A model generated the notes under the pieces. That model searched no databases and was not told the DNA's origin. It saw nothing but the letters and a program-made list of their open reading frames with translations. The position numbers were made by a program, and so were the translations under genes. Shown here piece after piece: positions 36,754-45,170 of a DNA stretch of 64,000 bases. Every line of letters starts with the position of its first letter. Positions within the stretch are counted from its first letter, which is position 1. Origin of the DNA: Gammaproteobacteria bacterium 54_18_T64 (GTDB taxonomy: Bacteria > Pseudomonadota > Gammaproteobacteria > Pseudomonadales > Porticoccaceae); NCBI GenBank assembly GCA_002162825.1, contig MAAU01000096.1:46326-110325 (forward strand), given 5' to 3'.

Positions 36754-37570
36754 ACCGTCAACAAACGGTTCGCGCGTCCACACCCTGGTCATTCAGTCCC
36801 ACCGCCAACCACTGCCGTACACCTGGTTAGCACCCTGCATTGACTCGGTCAAAAGCTGGGCAAAACAAAAAAGTTACGACTACCACTTTATCGACGATGA
36901 AATTTTTGACACCTTGCCCGCCTGGGTATTAGAGAAAACCCAGGCACAAAAAGTCATCGCCACCGACCTTGCCCGCTTAAAATGTCTGCAGCATTATTTA
37001 ACAGCCGGCTATCGGCGCATCATCTGGCTCGATGCCGACTTCCTTATTTTTGCGCCCGACGACTTACAATTACCCAAGCCCGGCGAACTCCCCGAGGGCT
37101 ACGCCCTCGGCAGGGAAGTGTGGGTGCAGCCCAAAACCAGCGGGCAAGAGCCCGCCACAAACAAAGCACTTAAATTTAAGGCCTACAAAAAAGTGCATAA
37201 CGCTTTTTTATTATTCGACGCTCAATTTGGGCAGCGCAATAGCTTCCTCGATTTCTACAGCGCCCATGCCGAACGCTTACTCAAGCAAATCAGCGGGCCT
37301 ATGCCACCTCAATTTATCGGTCCTAAATTCCTCACCGCCCTGCACAATGTGGTGCAATGCCCGGTACAGGAAAACGCCGGCATGCTCAGCCCCTGGGTGA
37401 TTAACGACATCCTTACCGCTGGCGGGCCAGCCTTAAAACTATTCAGCGACAAATCACCCCAGCCACTGGCCGGGGCAAATTTATGTAGCTCATTATCAAA
37501 CAGTGATGTACTGCCAGAACAAGCCATTGAAAGAGTTGTCACTCAACTATTAACCCAGGGCAGTATTTAG
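36743..37570 (+). CDS. Glycosyltransferase-like hypothetical protein
   Basis: A protein of about 275 residues whose core reads like a GT-A glycosyltransferase: a KVIATDLARLKCLQHYLTAGYRRIIWLDADFLIF segment (read in two parts) has the strand-helix order and a DAD metal-binding motif, and a KFKAYKKVHNAFLLFD region follows. This resembles the capsular/sugar-binding (GT32-like) families, but I do not recognise a close relative. No signal peptide or membrane helix is seen. Two TTG codons can start it. I use the one preceded by GGGGAAGG, which overlaps the oxidase stop by 11 bases; the other lies 36 bases upstream. No polysaccharide genes lie nearby. Confidence 0.65.
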   Translation: MTFKPSTNGSRVHTLVIQSHRQPLPYTWLAPCIDSVKSWAKQKSYDYHFIDDEIFDTLPAWVLEKTQAQKVIATDLARLKCLQHYLTAGYRRIIWLDADFLIFAPDDLQLPKPGELPEGYALGREVWVQPKTSGQEPATNKALKFKAYKKVHNAFLLFDAQFGQRNSFLDFYSAHAERLLKQISGPMPPQFIGPKFLTALHNVVQCPVQENAGMLSPWVINDILTAGGPALKLFSDKSPQPLAGANLCSSLSNSDVLPEQAIERVVTQLLTQGSI

Positions 37571-37602
37571 CGTCTAGATCCACACAGCATGGGGCGTATG
37601 AA

Positions 37603-38778
37603 CTACAGACTGTCATAGACCGCATTAATCAAGCGCACGCCGCGAGGGTCGCCAAATATATTGGTATCCATCTGGCTCATGGCGTAGCCCACACCCAGTT
37701 TTGCCTTGCTATCGGCAAAGCCAAAGGAACCACCCCAGCCACTGTGGCCGAAGGCATCGGGATTAGTACCGTAAAGTTCGGCTTTATTTAAGATAAAGCC
37801 ACGACTCCAGCGCATGCGCACACCAATCACCTGATCTTTACGGAAGCACTCCTCTTGAGTCATTGCCTCAATGCCGCGCTGGCTGATGATGGACTGTCCG
37901 CCCAACTCCCCGCCATTGGCCAGGGCGCCGTACACCTTGGCGATGCCCCGCGCATTGCCTTGACCATTGGCACCCGGTACCTCCGCGGCACGCCAGGCTC
38001 TGTCATTGGCGATGTGAGCGGTAAGGGGCGGGTGGGCCATGGCCGAATACGCCGCGTCGTTCATGCGCTTACCACCACCCATGCCACTGCCTAGCTGATC
38101 GGCACTGGCGACGGGGATCATTTCCGCCACGCGATGATCTTCCACCTCGGGCAGACCGATGTAATAATCGCTATCGGCACCGATGGGCGCGGCAACTTTT
38201 TCGGCAAACAACTGGCCCAGGCTTTTCATCTGCCCATGCTTTATTGCATAGGCGCGACGTGCGACTTCTCCGGCAATATGGCCAAAGACAATGGCGTGAT
38301 AGCCATTGGCCGTACCCGGCTCCCAAAAGGGCCACTGCGCCGCAAGGATGGCACACAAGCTGTCCCAGTCATAAAGCTCCGCCACCTCAAGACGCTCGCG
38401 GGGACCACAAATACCCGCCTGGTGGGAGAGTAATTGCGCCACCGTCACCTGCGCCTTACCCGCAGCCGCGAACTCCGGCCAGTAGTCGGCAACCCTGGCC
38501 CCGTAGTCAATTAAGCCCTCATCTGCCAGCACGCCAACCACCGTCGCCGCCATGCCCTTGGTGGTGGAGTAGGTATTAATTAAGGTGTCGGCCTGCCAGG
38601 GTCGGGTGCGCGCAGCATTGGCAAAACCCGCCCACAGATCGACCACCACCTCACCGCCCTGTACCAGCACAAAAGACGCACCGACCTCCTTACCCTCGGA
38701 AAAATTAGCCGCAAAGGCCTCAGACACTGCCGAAAAGGCAGGCGCACAAGTGCCGTGAATTTCGATTTCCCCACTCAT
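37603..38778 (-). CDS. Beta-lactamase-fold serine hydrolase (EstB-like esterase)
   Basis: A 391-residue protein of the class C beta-lactamase/esterase VIII family. The nucleophile motif is SxxK in YSTTKGMAA near residue 76, and the tyrosine of the second motif lies in NGYHAIVFG near residue 155. The fold signature around LLSHQAGI is typical. There is no signal peptide with the chosen start, which argues for a cytosolic esterase rather than a beta-lactamase. The frame extends 39 codons upstream, but that part has an unlikely composition and a GAGGAA site sits six bases before the ATG chosen here. The substrate is unknown. Confidence 0.88.
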   Translation of the reverse strand: MSGEIEIHGTCAPAFSAVSEAFAANFSEGKEVGASFVLVQGGEVVVDLWAGFANAARTRPWQADTLINTYSTTKGMAATVVGVLADEGLIDYGARVADYWPEFAAAGKAQVTVAQLLSHQAGICGPRERLEVAELYDWDSLCAILAAQWPFWEPGTANGYHAIVFGHIAGEVARRAYAIKHGQMKSLGQLFAEKVAAPIGADSDYYIGLPEVEDHRVAEMIPVASADQLGSGMGGGKRMNDAAYSAMAHPPLTAHIANDRAWRAAEVPGANGQGNARGIAKVYGALANGGELGGQSIISQRGIEAMTQEECFRKDQVIGVRMRWSRGFILNKAELYGTNPDAFGHSGWGGSFGFADSKAKLGVGYAMSQMDTNIFGDPRGVRLINAVYDSL

Positions 38779-38887
38779 CACTTTTTCCTCATTATTTTTA
38801 TGATTTATTTGCAGATTGGAATTTATCGCCAGCATGCCATAATCAATACAATCCAGCAGACAATAACGATAAAATGGAGAATAAATC

Positions 38888-39235
38888 ATGAACAAGCGAA
38901 CCGTCAGCGAAGACCCCGCCTACCAGTTATTGCTCGGTGAGCGCATCGATGGCTTCAATCTGAAAAAGAAGGATCTCGACCTCAGCAAACTGCTCAGTCA
39001 ACGCTATCAGGGGCTCGACCTGAGAAACCTCGACGCCGCCGAACTGGATTTTAGCGATGGTCATTTCCGCAATGCCGATTTGCGCGGCATCGACTTCCGC
39101 CAAACGAACCTAGAGGGTTGCAGCTTCGCCGGCGCGAAGATTTCCGGCTGTTATTTCCCGAAAAACCTTTCTCCGGCTGAAATCATCATGAGTGTCGAGA
39201 AGGGCACACGAGTGCGCTACGGAACAAGCAATTAA
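38888..39235 (+). CDS. Pentapeptide-repeat protein
   Basis: A 115-residue protein. From about residue 43 to 95 there are roughly ten tandem five-residue units with a Leu/Phe at the centre (LDLRN, LDFSD, ADLRG, IDFRQ, TNLEG, AKISG), which form a right-handed quadrilateral beta-helix. The short helical N-terminus and the AEIIMSVEKGTRVRYG tail lie outside the repeats. No signal peptide is seen. GGAGA precedes the ATG. Functions in this family range from gyrase protection to scaffolding and cannot be told here. Confidence 0.75.
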   Translation: MNKRTVSEDPAYQLLLGERIDGFNLKKKDLDLSKLLSQRYQGLDLRNLDAAELDFSDGHFRNADLRGIDFRQTNLEGCSFAGAKISGCYFPKNLSPAEIIMSVEKGTRVRYGTSN

Positions 39236-39309
39236 GTAAGCTCCAACAATGGCCAGTTTTCCCTGGCCAATAAACCTAGAATGAGCAGTTTTTTACGCGA
39301 GGCATATTC

Positions 39310-39846
39310 ATGGCTGCAGAGACTAAGGCCTTTTGGTCGTCTATACCCGGAATATTGACGGGCATTGCCGCCATTATCACCGCCACCACCGGGCTCTACA
39401 TGGCCATCAATACCAGGTCCCTTGCGACAGAAGAAGCGATCACCTCGGCAGGGCCAGCAATAAACACAGCCATTGAGACCTCGCTCAAGGCCTCCGGCTC
39501 TGCCTCACCACTTGGGCCCGAAGGTATCGCCAAGCTTGAGGCCTTGGCCCAACAAAGCTACGAACAACTGCCGCAAACAAACTTGAAGCCCCTGGTCGAC
39601 TGCCGGCTATTCCCAACCGTCAACAGCACCGCAAGCCTAATGAGCTGGTCTAATTACTACCACGAAAAAGTCCTATACGAGCGAGGTGATACATCCCATG
39701 CGTGCAACAAGACCATCGACTACCGTGGCATGGCCCACTGTAAAGAGCCCAACAACATGACAGTTCGCCAGGCCCTGTATGAAACCCTGAGCCGATGTCG
39801 CACGGCTGGTATTGAATGGACAGATATTAAACATTCATCGCTATAA
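39310..39846 (+). CDS. Membrane-anchored hypothetical protein with four cysteines
   Basis: I do not recognise this 178-residue protein. Residues about 8-33 form one transmembrane helix (SSIPGILTGIAAIITATTGL), similar to an N-terminal anchor seen in many uncharacterised sensory and effector proteins. An Ala/Ser-rich stretch follows, and the C-terminal half contains four cysteines (in VDCRLF, HACNKT, AHCKEP and SRCRTA), suggesting two disulfides or a metal site in the periplasm. A GAGGC-like site precedes the ATG. It lies 75 bases after the pentapeptide gene on the same strand. Confidence 0.6.
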   Translation: MAAETKAFWSSIPGILTGIAAIITATTGLYMAINTRSLATEEAITSAGPAINTAIETSLKASGSASPLGPEGIAKLEALAQQSYEQLPQTNLKPLVDCRLFPTVNSTASLMSWSNYYHEKVLYERGDTSHACNKTIDYRGMAHCKEPNNMTVRQALYETLSRCRTAGIEWTDIKHSSL

Positions 39847-40006
39847 AAATAGGCTGAAGTTATTTTCAATGTTCGCTGATAACTTGCCACCCGCTCAACA
39901 CCCCACAAACGGTAAGACTTTGGGCTCAAGTCATGAGCTGACATTCCACGCCTCAAATTAAACATCCAGGTTTGCTTCACCCAATTTTAATTAGAAATTG
40001 CTTAAT

Positions 40007-40867
40007 TCATAGCGCTAAGTGACGGGCATGGAAGGCGATATGCTCGCCGATGAAGGAGGCAATAAAAAAATAACTATGGTCGTAAGCGGGCTGGCGACGC
40101 AGGGTAAGGGGGTAGGCCTCCCCCTGGCGAAATTGTCTCTCACAGGCTTGTTCAAACAACTCCGGCTGTAATTGTTCGACGAGAAAATCATCGGCCTCAC
40201 CCTGGTCGATCAATATCGGCGGGCAGTGGGTACTACTCTCAAGTAAGTGCAGGGCATCATATTGCAACCAGTCTTGCCGATTACTGCCCAGGTATTGGCT
40301 CAAGGCCTTTTGCCCCCAGGGCGATTTTATGGCCGAACAAATCGGCGCAAAGGCCGACAGAGAGGCATATTGGTGGGGGTTACGCAGGCCCAAGGTCAGT
40401 GCGCCGTGACCACCCATGGAGTGACCGGCAATACTCGCCCGGTTCGGATCAATGGCAAAGTTGGCCGCCAACAGAGCGGGCAGCTCGTCGACAATGTAGT
40501 CGTACATGCGGTAGTGCTCGGCCCAGGGTTGCTGAGTGGCGTTGAGGTAAAAGCCGGCGCCGAGACCAAAATCGTAGGCGCCGTCAACATCGTCGGGCAC
40601 ACCCTCGCCCCGCGGGCTGGTATCGGGCATCACGAGAATAAGCCCCAATTCACTGGCATAGCGCTGGGCCCCGGCTTTAATCACAAAGTTTTCATCGCTG
40701 CAGGTCAGGCCCGACAACCAGTACAGCACCGGCAGTTTTTTGTGTTCGGCCTGGGGCGGCAGAAACACCGAGAAAGTCATGGTGCAATTTAAACTCGAGG
40801 AGTTATGGCTGTAGCGCTGTTGCTGTCCACCAAAACAACGATAGGAACTGAGTTGTTGCACTGTCAT
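40007..40867 (-). CDS. fghA: S-formylglutathione hydrolase
   Basis: This enzyme splits S-formylglutathione to formate and glutathione, the last step of glutathione-dependent formaldehyde removal. It has the esterase D fold, with [25 protein letters not shown] near residue 50, the nucleophile elbow in [16 protein letters not shown] near residue 145, the acid in [10 protein letters not shown] and the histidine in [10 protein letters not shown]. At 286 residues it is typical. The usual partner, a glutathione-dependent formaldehyde dehydrogenase (adhC), is not nearby. Confidence 0.95.
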   Translation of the reverse strand: MTVQQLSSYRCFGGQQQRYSHNSSSLNCTMTFSVFLPPQAEHKKLPVLYWLSGLTCSDENFVIKAGAQRYASELGLILVMPDTSPRGEGVPDDVDGAYDFGLGAGFYLNATQQPWAEHYRMYDYIVDELPALLAANFAIDPNRASIAGHSMGGHGALTLGLRNPHQYASLSAFAPICSAIKSPWGQKALSQYLGSNRQDWLQYDALHLLESSTHCPPILIDQGEADDFLVEQLQPELFEQACERQFRQGEAYPLTLRRQPAYDHSYFFIASFIGEHIAFHARHLAL

Positions 40868-40910
40868 CTCTCCATGGTTGTTGAATTATTTTAATCAATT
40901 GATGGGCTCA

Positions 40911-42248
40911 CTACTCGAGGTAAGAAGAAAAGGCAGCCTTCAGTGCTCCCGACCGCTCCAGCTCTCGCAACCAGGCATCGACATATTCTTTTAGAGCAAT
41001 ATCCTGAGCCATCAAATATGCCTTTTCCACGTGACTAAAAAGTTCATCGGGCATGGTGGCACAAAGCTCTGGGTGCAGATGATGCTGTAGTTCGACTTCA
41101 ATGGCATCGGTAATCATGACATCGGCATGTCGAGCAATAAGCTCTGCAAAGATACTAGTATTATCGGGGTAGACAATGATTTCGGCATGCTTAATATTCT
41201 GACGTACAAACTTTTCATTGGTGCCGCCGGGGTTAACGATGACGCGCACCCCAGCTTGATCAATTTTGTTTAAACTATTTAAGTGGGCCACGGCATCACA
41301 ACGGGCAATGGGCGTTTTACCCCCAGTGGAATAGGCTGTGGAAAAAAACGCCCTGCGCTGGCGCGCTAGTGTGCGACTAATACCGCTCATACCCACATCG
41401 TATTTATTGGCTCTGAGGTCAGCCATCAGGCTCGGCCAAGAGGTGGCGACCAATTGCAATTCGACCCCCAGGCTAGCGGCCAGCTGGCCCGCCAAATCAA
41501 TATCAATGCCCGAGTATTGACCGCTGGGCCTATCGAGCAGACTAAAGGGCGCATAGTCACCGGTGGTACCTACGCGAAGTACGCCGCTGTTTAAAATATT
41601 GGCCAGTACGCTGTTATCTCGTGGCGCTAGCCGGCGTACCTGTAATAAAGACTGCAGAAGCTCGCCCTTCATTGTGCTGTTAATAAAGGGCGAGGTGATC
41701 GCCGCGTTAATGGCCCGCAAGTGTTCATCGAAGCGATTAATAACCTGCAATTCGGACAGCACCAGTGGGATCTGCGCGACCAGTTGCGCCCCGAGGGCGA
41801 TTAATTGGGGGCGAATATCATGATTAAGATCCGCCATGCCGTCCGTAGTTTGAGCTACACGGCCCTCGGCGCGCCACCTTTCTAGCCAGGATTTTTGTAC
41901 GGTTTTCGCGAGTTCAATTTGTAGGCGAAAAAAGGCCTCAACGCTTGCCGGGGCGAGCTGCTGTTGTCGGGCATCGGCCATGGCACTGGCCAACACCACT
42001 TTTTCGCGCTGCTTATTTTCAACGGCGATATGATTAGCGTATTTATAGGCGGCCACGTCTTGCATTAACTGCAGGCGCTGCTCAAGCAAGCCTAGCAGTC
42101 GCGTAAACTCACCTGACTCATCCGTTGAGCTAGCGGCCTGTGCAGGTACCAGCGCAAGGCAAAGAAAAGCCAGCAGGTAAAGGCTGGCCATTCGCTGTCG
42201 CTGCCACGCTAATTTTCTAGGCAATCGTTTAACGCCCCGTGCTGACAT
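40911..42248 (-). CDS. Periplasmic chorismate mutase - cyclohexadienyl dehydratase fusion
   Basis: A 445-residue exported protein that joins two enzymes. After a signal peptide (hydrophobic core ASLYLLAFLCLALVPAQAAS), the first domain (about residues 45-165) is a secreted AroQ-gamma chorismate mutase: LEQRLQLMQDVAAYKYANH, VENKQREKVVL and FFRLQIELAKTVQ carry the catalytic-type Arg, Lys and Arg residues of this class. From about residue 215, GVLRVGTTGDYAPFSL through SWPSLMADLRANKYDVGMSG to VNPGGTNEKFVRQN and DAIEVELQ.HLHPELCA is very close to Pseudomonas PheC. Together it would turn chorismate into phenylpyruvate, or arogenate into phenylalanine, in the periplasm. The frame opens further upstream, but that part lies inside the HDOD gene. 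The exact start (42248, a TTG about 42224, or 42191) is open. Confidence 0.88.
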   Translation of the reverse strand: MSARGVKRLPRKLAWQRQRMASLYLLAFLCLALVPAQAASSTDESGEFTRLLGLLEQRLQLMQDVAAYKYANHIAVENKQREKVVLASAMADARQQQLAPASVEAFFRLQIELAKTVQKSWLERWRAEGRVAQTTDGMADLNHDIRPQLIALGAQLVAQIPLVLSELQVINRFDEHLRAINAAITSPFINSTMKGELLQSLLQVRRLAPRDNSVLANILNSGVLRVGTTGDYAPFSLLDRPSGQYSGIDIDLAGQLAASLGVELQLVATSWPSLMADLRANKYDVGMSGISRTLARQRRAFFSTAYSTGGKTPIARCDAVAHLNSLNKIDQAGVRVIVNPGGTNEKFVRQNIKHAEIIVYPDNTSIFAELIARHADVMITDAIEVELQHHLHPELCATMPDELFSHVEKAYLMAQDIALKEYVDAWLRELERSGALKAAFSSYLE

Positions 42249-43662
42249 GAGTGATGGCCATACAGGCCTGGGTAACGAAATGTTTGAAGCTCTGATAACT
42301 GGCCCCGTCGAGAGCGCGACCACTGGCTTTCCTGTCCGCATAAAACAAACCAATACTGCGCTGATTAATATGTACCGGGCTAATAAAAAAATCATCGCAG
42401 GCCAATACACCCATCACAGCCGCTGGTAGGGCCTTGGCGTAATTGCTATTGGGCGCATCTTTCACCCAGATGGCCATATTCTTCTGCAGCACAATATTAA
42501 ATAGCGTCGGCTTGGCCTTCATATCAAAAACAAAGGTCTTTAAAAAAGTATCGGCAGCATCACCCAGGGCATGCTTTCCTCGCAGCGCACTCCTATCGGG
42601 GGTGAGCATGGCGAACAAGCACCGATCCATGCCAATACCCCGATAAATCCCCTCTGAAACGATTTCGAGAATCACACTGAGGCTGGGTTTTTCATCGAGT
42701 ATGCCCGATAAATCACGCAATATGTTCAGCTGTAACATCGGGTCTGGCTCAAGATAATCAGCGCCCTCAGCAGTATCTAAACCACCCTCTTCCTCCTCAC
42801 CTGCCGGCATGGGAATATAGCTAATGGTGTTATTGGCACCGAAACTGCGCGCCGTATCGATGGCCTTATGGGCATTGGCGTGGCTGAGTTTCTCCACATC
42901 CTCCACTGCAATATCCAGGTGTTTCGCCACCTTCTTCAGTGTCGACGTGGTGTGATAATCATCCCAACCCTGGATAGAATTTTTAGCCAGCTCCTGTCCG
43001 AGAACGATGTTCTGGATGCGTGGGTTTTTTAAGCCCGGCTTATTCAGGGCACTGTGCAGCAGGTCACCTAAATGCCAGTCTTTGGTTAAACCCACCGTCA
43101 ATTCTTTAAAGGTAAAACCCAGTACTTCCTGCTGGGCCTGCTCAGCACTAACATTTTTCTCTTCCATCAAGGCAATAATTGCATCGCCCTCTTTACCGGC
43201 CACACACCAGAAAGCCATTTCTCCCAGGTTGTATAAGAGCGTGGCGATAAACACCTCTTCCGGAGAATCGTCGCCATTTTCTTCGGCAAAGGATTGCGCC
43301 TGCACGGCACCGTGGAGGGACTGGGCCATAATTTCCAGCACGTATTTCTGCGCGTTCGATTTTAACAGGGCATCGATAACCGCCAGCGACAAGCTAAGCG
43401 TGCGCACCGTGCTAAAGCCGAGAAAAAATACCGCTCGACTGATGGTATTTACCGGCTGGCCACCGGGATTATAGACGGCACTATTGGCCAATTTGAGAAT
43501 ACGTGCCGTCAATGCTGCGTCCTGCAACACCACCTGTGCCAACTCGGAGGCCGAGGTTTCGTCACTTTGGGTAACATGGCCAATGGCGGTGACGGAGTGT
43601 TTAAAAACGGGCATTTCCTGCTCGCTGAGGCGACGCACCCATTTTTCTAGACTATCGGACAT
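42229..43662 (-). CDS. HDOD-domain signalling protein
   Basis: A 477-residue cytosolic protein. Residues about 15-210 are an HDOD domain, a degenerate HD phosphohydrolase fold: VLQDAALTARILKLANSAVYNPGG, SRAVFFLGFSTVRTLSLSLAV and the LLYNLGEMAFWCV site where the HD pair of true hydrolases is replaced. The C-terminal third (about 310-470) resembles a GAF-type sensor with a DRCLFAMLTPDRS strand. It probably works as a regulatory scaffold in stress or motility control. AAGGAAGGG precedes the ATG. Its last 20 bases overlap the next gene's best start, so the two may be co-translated even though their roles look unrelated. Confidence 0.87.
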   Translation of the reverse strand: MSDSLEKWVRRLSEQEMPVFKHSVTAIGHVTQSDETSASELAQVVLQDAALTARILKLANSAVYNPGGQPVNTISRAVFFLGFSTVRTLSLSLAVIDALLKSNAQKYVLEIMAQSLHGAVQAQSFAEENGDDSPEEVFIATLLYNLGEMAFWCVAGKEGDAIIALMEEKNVSAEQAQQEVLGFTFKELTVGLTKDWHLGDLLHSALNKPGLKNPRIQNIVLGQELAKNSIQGWDDYHTTSTLKKVAKHLDIAVEDVEKLSHANAHKAIDTARSFGANNTISYIPMPAGEEEEGGLDTAEGADYLEPDPMLQLNILRDLSGILDEKPSLSVILEIVSEGIYRGIGMDRCLFAMLTPDRSALRGKHALGDAADTFLKTFVFDMKAKPTLFNIVLQKNMAIWVKDAPNSNYAKALPAAVMGVLACDDFFISPVHINQRSIGLFYADRKASGRALDGASYQSFKHFVTQACMAITHVSTGR

Positions 43663-43757
43663 ACCCTTCCTTATTATTTACGGCGCCGCTCGACTGCGCA
43701 ATAGCGACTTGGTGACTACAACCCCTAGCATACGTGATTACACGCCTAGTATAGAGG

Positions 43758-43857
43758 ACGCGCTTGGCAGTGCTGTAATCGCGGCGGCTAGCGCAATCAC
43801 CGTAGTACGTATTGCCACTTTGTCTCTGGGCAGAGATTGCGCTAACCTTGCCAGCGC
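43758..43857. repeat. Imperfect inverted repeat between the HDOD gene and sbcD
   Basis: The inner arms TAGCGCAATC (43789-43798) and GATTGCGCTA (43835-43844) are perfect 10-base complements around a 36-base loop. Outside them, ACGCGCTTGGCA on the left and TGCCAGCGCG on the right extend the symmetry with small gaps. It lies in the divergent promoter region of the HDOD gene and sbcD. It could be a regulatory structure or a small dead element. Confidence 0.5.
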
Positions 43858-43919
43858 GACAACAACAGCCACCATATCCCTCCTGTTAAAGCTCATAGAC
43901 TGCATAAGCGACGGCAACC

Positions 43920-45158
43920 ATGAAAGTCCTCCACACTTCCGACTGGCACCTTGGCCGCTCCCTCTATGGGCAAAAACGCTATGGAGAGTTTAGCCAATTT
44001 CTCGACTGGCTGGCCGTAACGATAGAGGCTGAGCGGGTCGATATACTCCTCGTCGCCGGCGATATTTTCGACACCGGCACACCCAGTAATCGCGCACAAA
44101 GTCTTTACTATCAGTTTCTCTGTCGCGTCGCCGCCTCGTCCTGCCGTCATATTATTGTCATTGCCGGCAATCACGACTCCCCCACCTTTCTCGATGCCCC
44201 CAAGGCACTGCTGCGCAGCCTAAACGTACACGTTATTGGCGCCGCCACGGACAATATCGACGATGAGATATTACTGTTAAAGGATGCCGAAGGCAGTCCC
44301 GAGCTCCTCGTATGCGCCGTGCCCTATTTGCGCGATAGGGATATTCGCCTGGTGGAAGCAGGCGAGAGCAGTGCCGACAAAGATCACAAGCTACTCGAGG
44401 GCATTCGGGACCACTACCACCAGGTCGCCGCACTGGCCCAAGACCAGCGCCGGGCCCTCGGGTTCGACATTCCGATAATTGCCATGGGCCACCTGTTTAC
44501 GGCGGGTGGGCAAACCATTGATGGCGATGGCGTGCGCGAGCTTTACGTCGGCTCCCTGGCCCATGTGAATGCCAGTATTTTTCCTTCCTGTATCGACTAT
44601 GTCGCCCTCGGTCACCTCCATGTGCCGCAGCAGATTGGCGGCTCCGAGCTGATGCGCTACAGCGGCTCGCCCCTGGCCATGGGCTTTGGTGAAGCTAGGC
44701 AGCAAAAAAGTGTTTGCCTGCTGCAATTCCCGCACAGGGCTGTTGGAAAACCCGCGCTAGTATTGCTACCCGTACCGGTCTTTCAACGGCTCAGTAAGGT
44801 TAGCGGCAACTGGGTAGAAATCGCTCAGCAGTTAAGCGCCTTGATTGAACTAGACCAGCCGGTATGGCTTGAAGTGATCTATCGCGGCGATGAACTCGTC
44901 AGTGATTTACGGGAGCGCCTTGAAACCCTGGTCGAGGGCAGTGAACTGCTTATCTTACGCATCCAAAATACACGCCTTATCGACCGGGTGCTCAATAGTA
45001 GTCACTCCGATGAAAGCCTAGAAGATCTCAGTGTCGATGATGTTTTTGCTCGCTGTCTCAGCGCCCATGACATACCCGAAAGCCAACAAGCCAATTTACT
45101 GCACAGCTATCGACAAACATTGAGCTCCCTCCACGACGATGATTTGCGGGCGGAGTAA
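43920..45158 (+). CDS. sbcD: Exonuclease SbcCD, nuclease subunit SbcD
   Basis: SbcD is the Mre11-like manganese nuclease that, with SbcC, opens hairpins and trims blocked DNA ends. The five phosphoesterase motifs are in place: HTSDWHLGR, VAGDIFDTGTPS, IAGNHDSPTF, IIAMGHLFTAGG and the YVALGHLHVPQ block. At 412 residues it is typical. It begins the sbcD-sbcC operon, with sbcC 12 bases after its stop. Confidence 0.96.
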   Translation: MKVLHTSDWHLGRSLYGQKRYGEFSQFLDWLAVTIEAERVDILLVAGDIFDTGTPSNRAQSLYYQFLCRVAASSCRHIIVIAGNHDSPTFLDAPKALLRSLNVHVIGAATDNIDDEILLLKDAEGSPELLVCAVPYLRDRDIRLVEAGESSADKDHKLLEGIRDHYHQVAALAQDQRRALGFDIPIIAMGHLFTAGGQTIDGDGVRELYVGSLAHVNASIFPSCIDYVALGHLHVPQQIGGSELMRYSGSPLAMGFGEARQQKSVCLLQFPHRAVGKPALVLLPVPVFQRLSKVSGNWVEIAQQLSALIELDQPVWLEVIYRGDELVSDLRERLETLVEGSELLILRIQNTRLIDRVLNSSHSDESLEDLSVDDVFARCLSAHDIPESQQANLLHSYRQTLSSLHDDDLRAE

Positions 45159-45170
45159 CACAGACAAACG

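Noticed and set aside
38779..38895. 39-codon N-terminal extension of the beta-lactamase-fold protein
   Set aside because: Composition is unlike the rest and a good ribosome site precedes the inner ATG.
39250..39269. TGGCCAG/CTGGCCA hairpin after the pentapeptide gene
   Set aside because: Short stem without a T-run; too weak to call a terminator.
42249..42410. Upstream extension of the chorismate mutase-PheC frame
   Set aside because: It lies within the HDOD gene and precedes the signal peptide; no ribosome site supports it.
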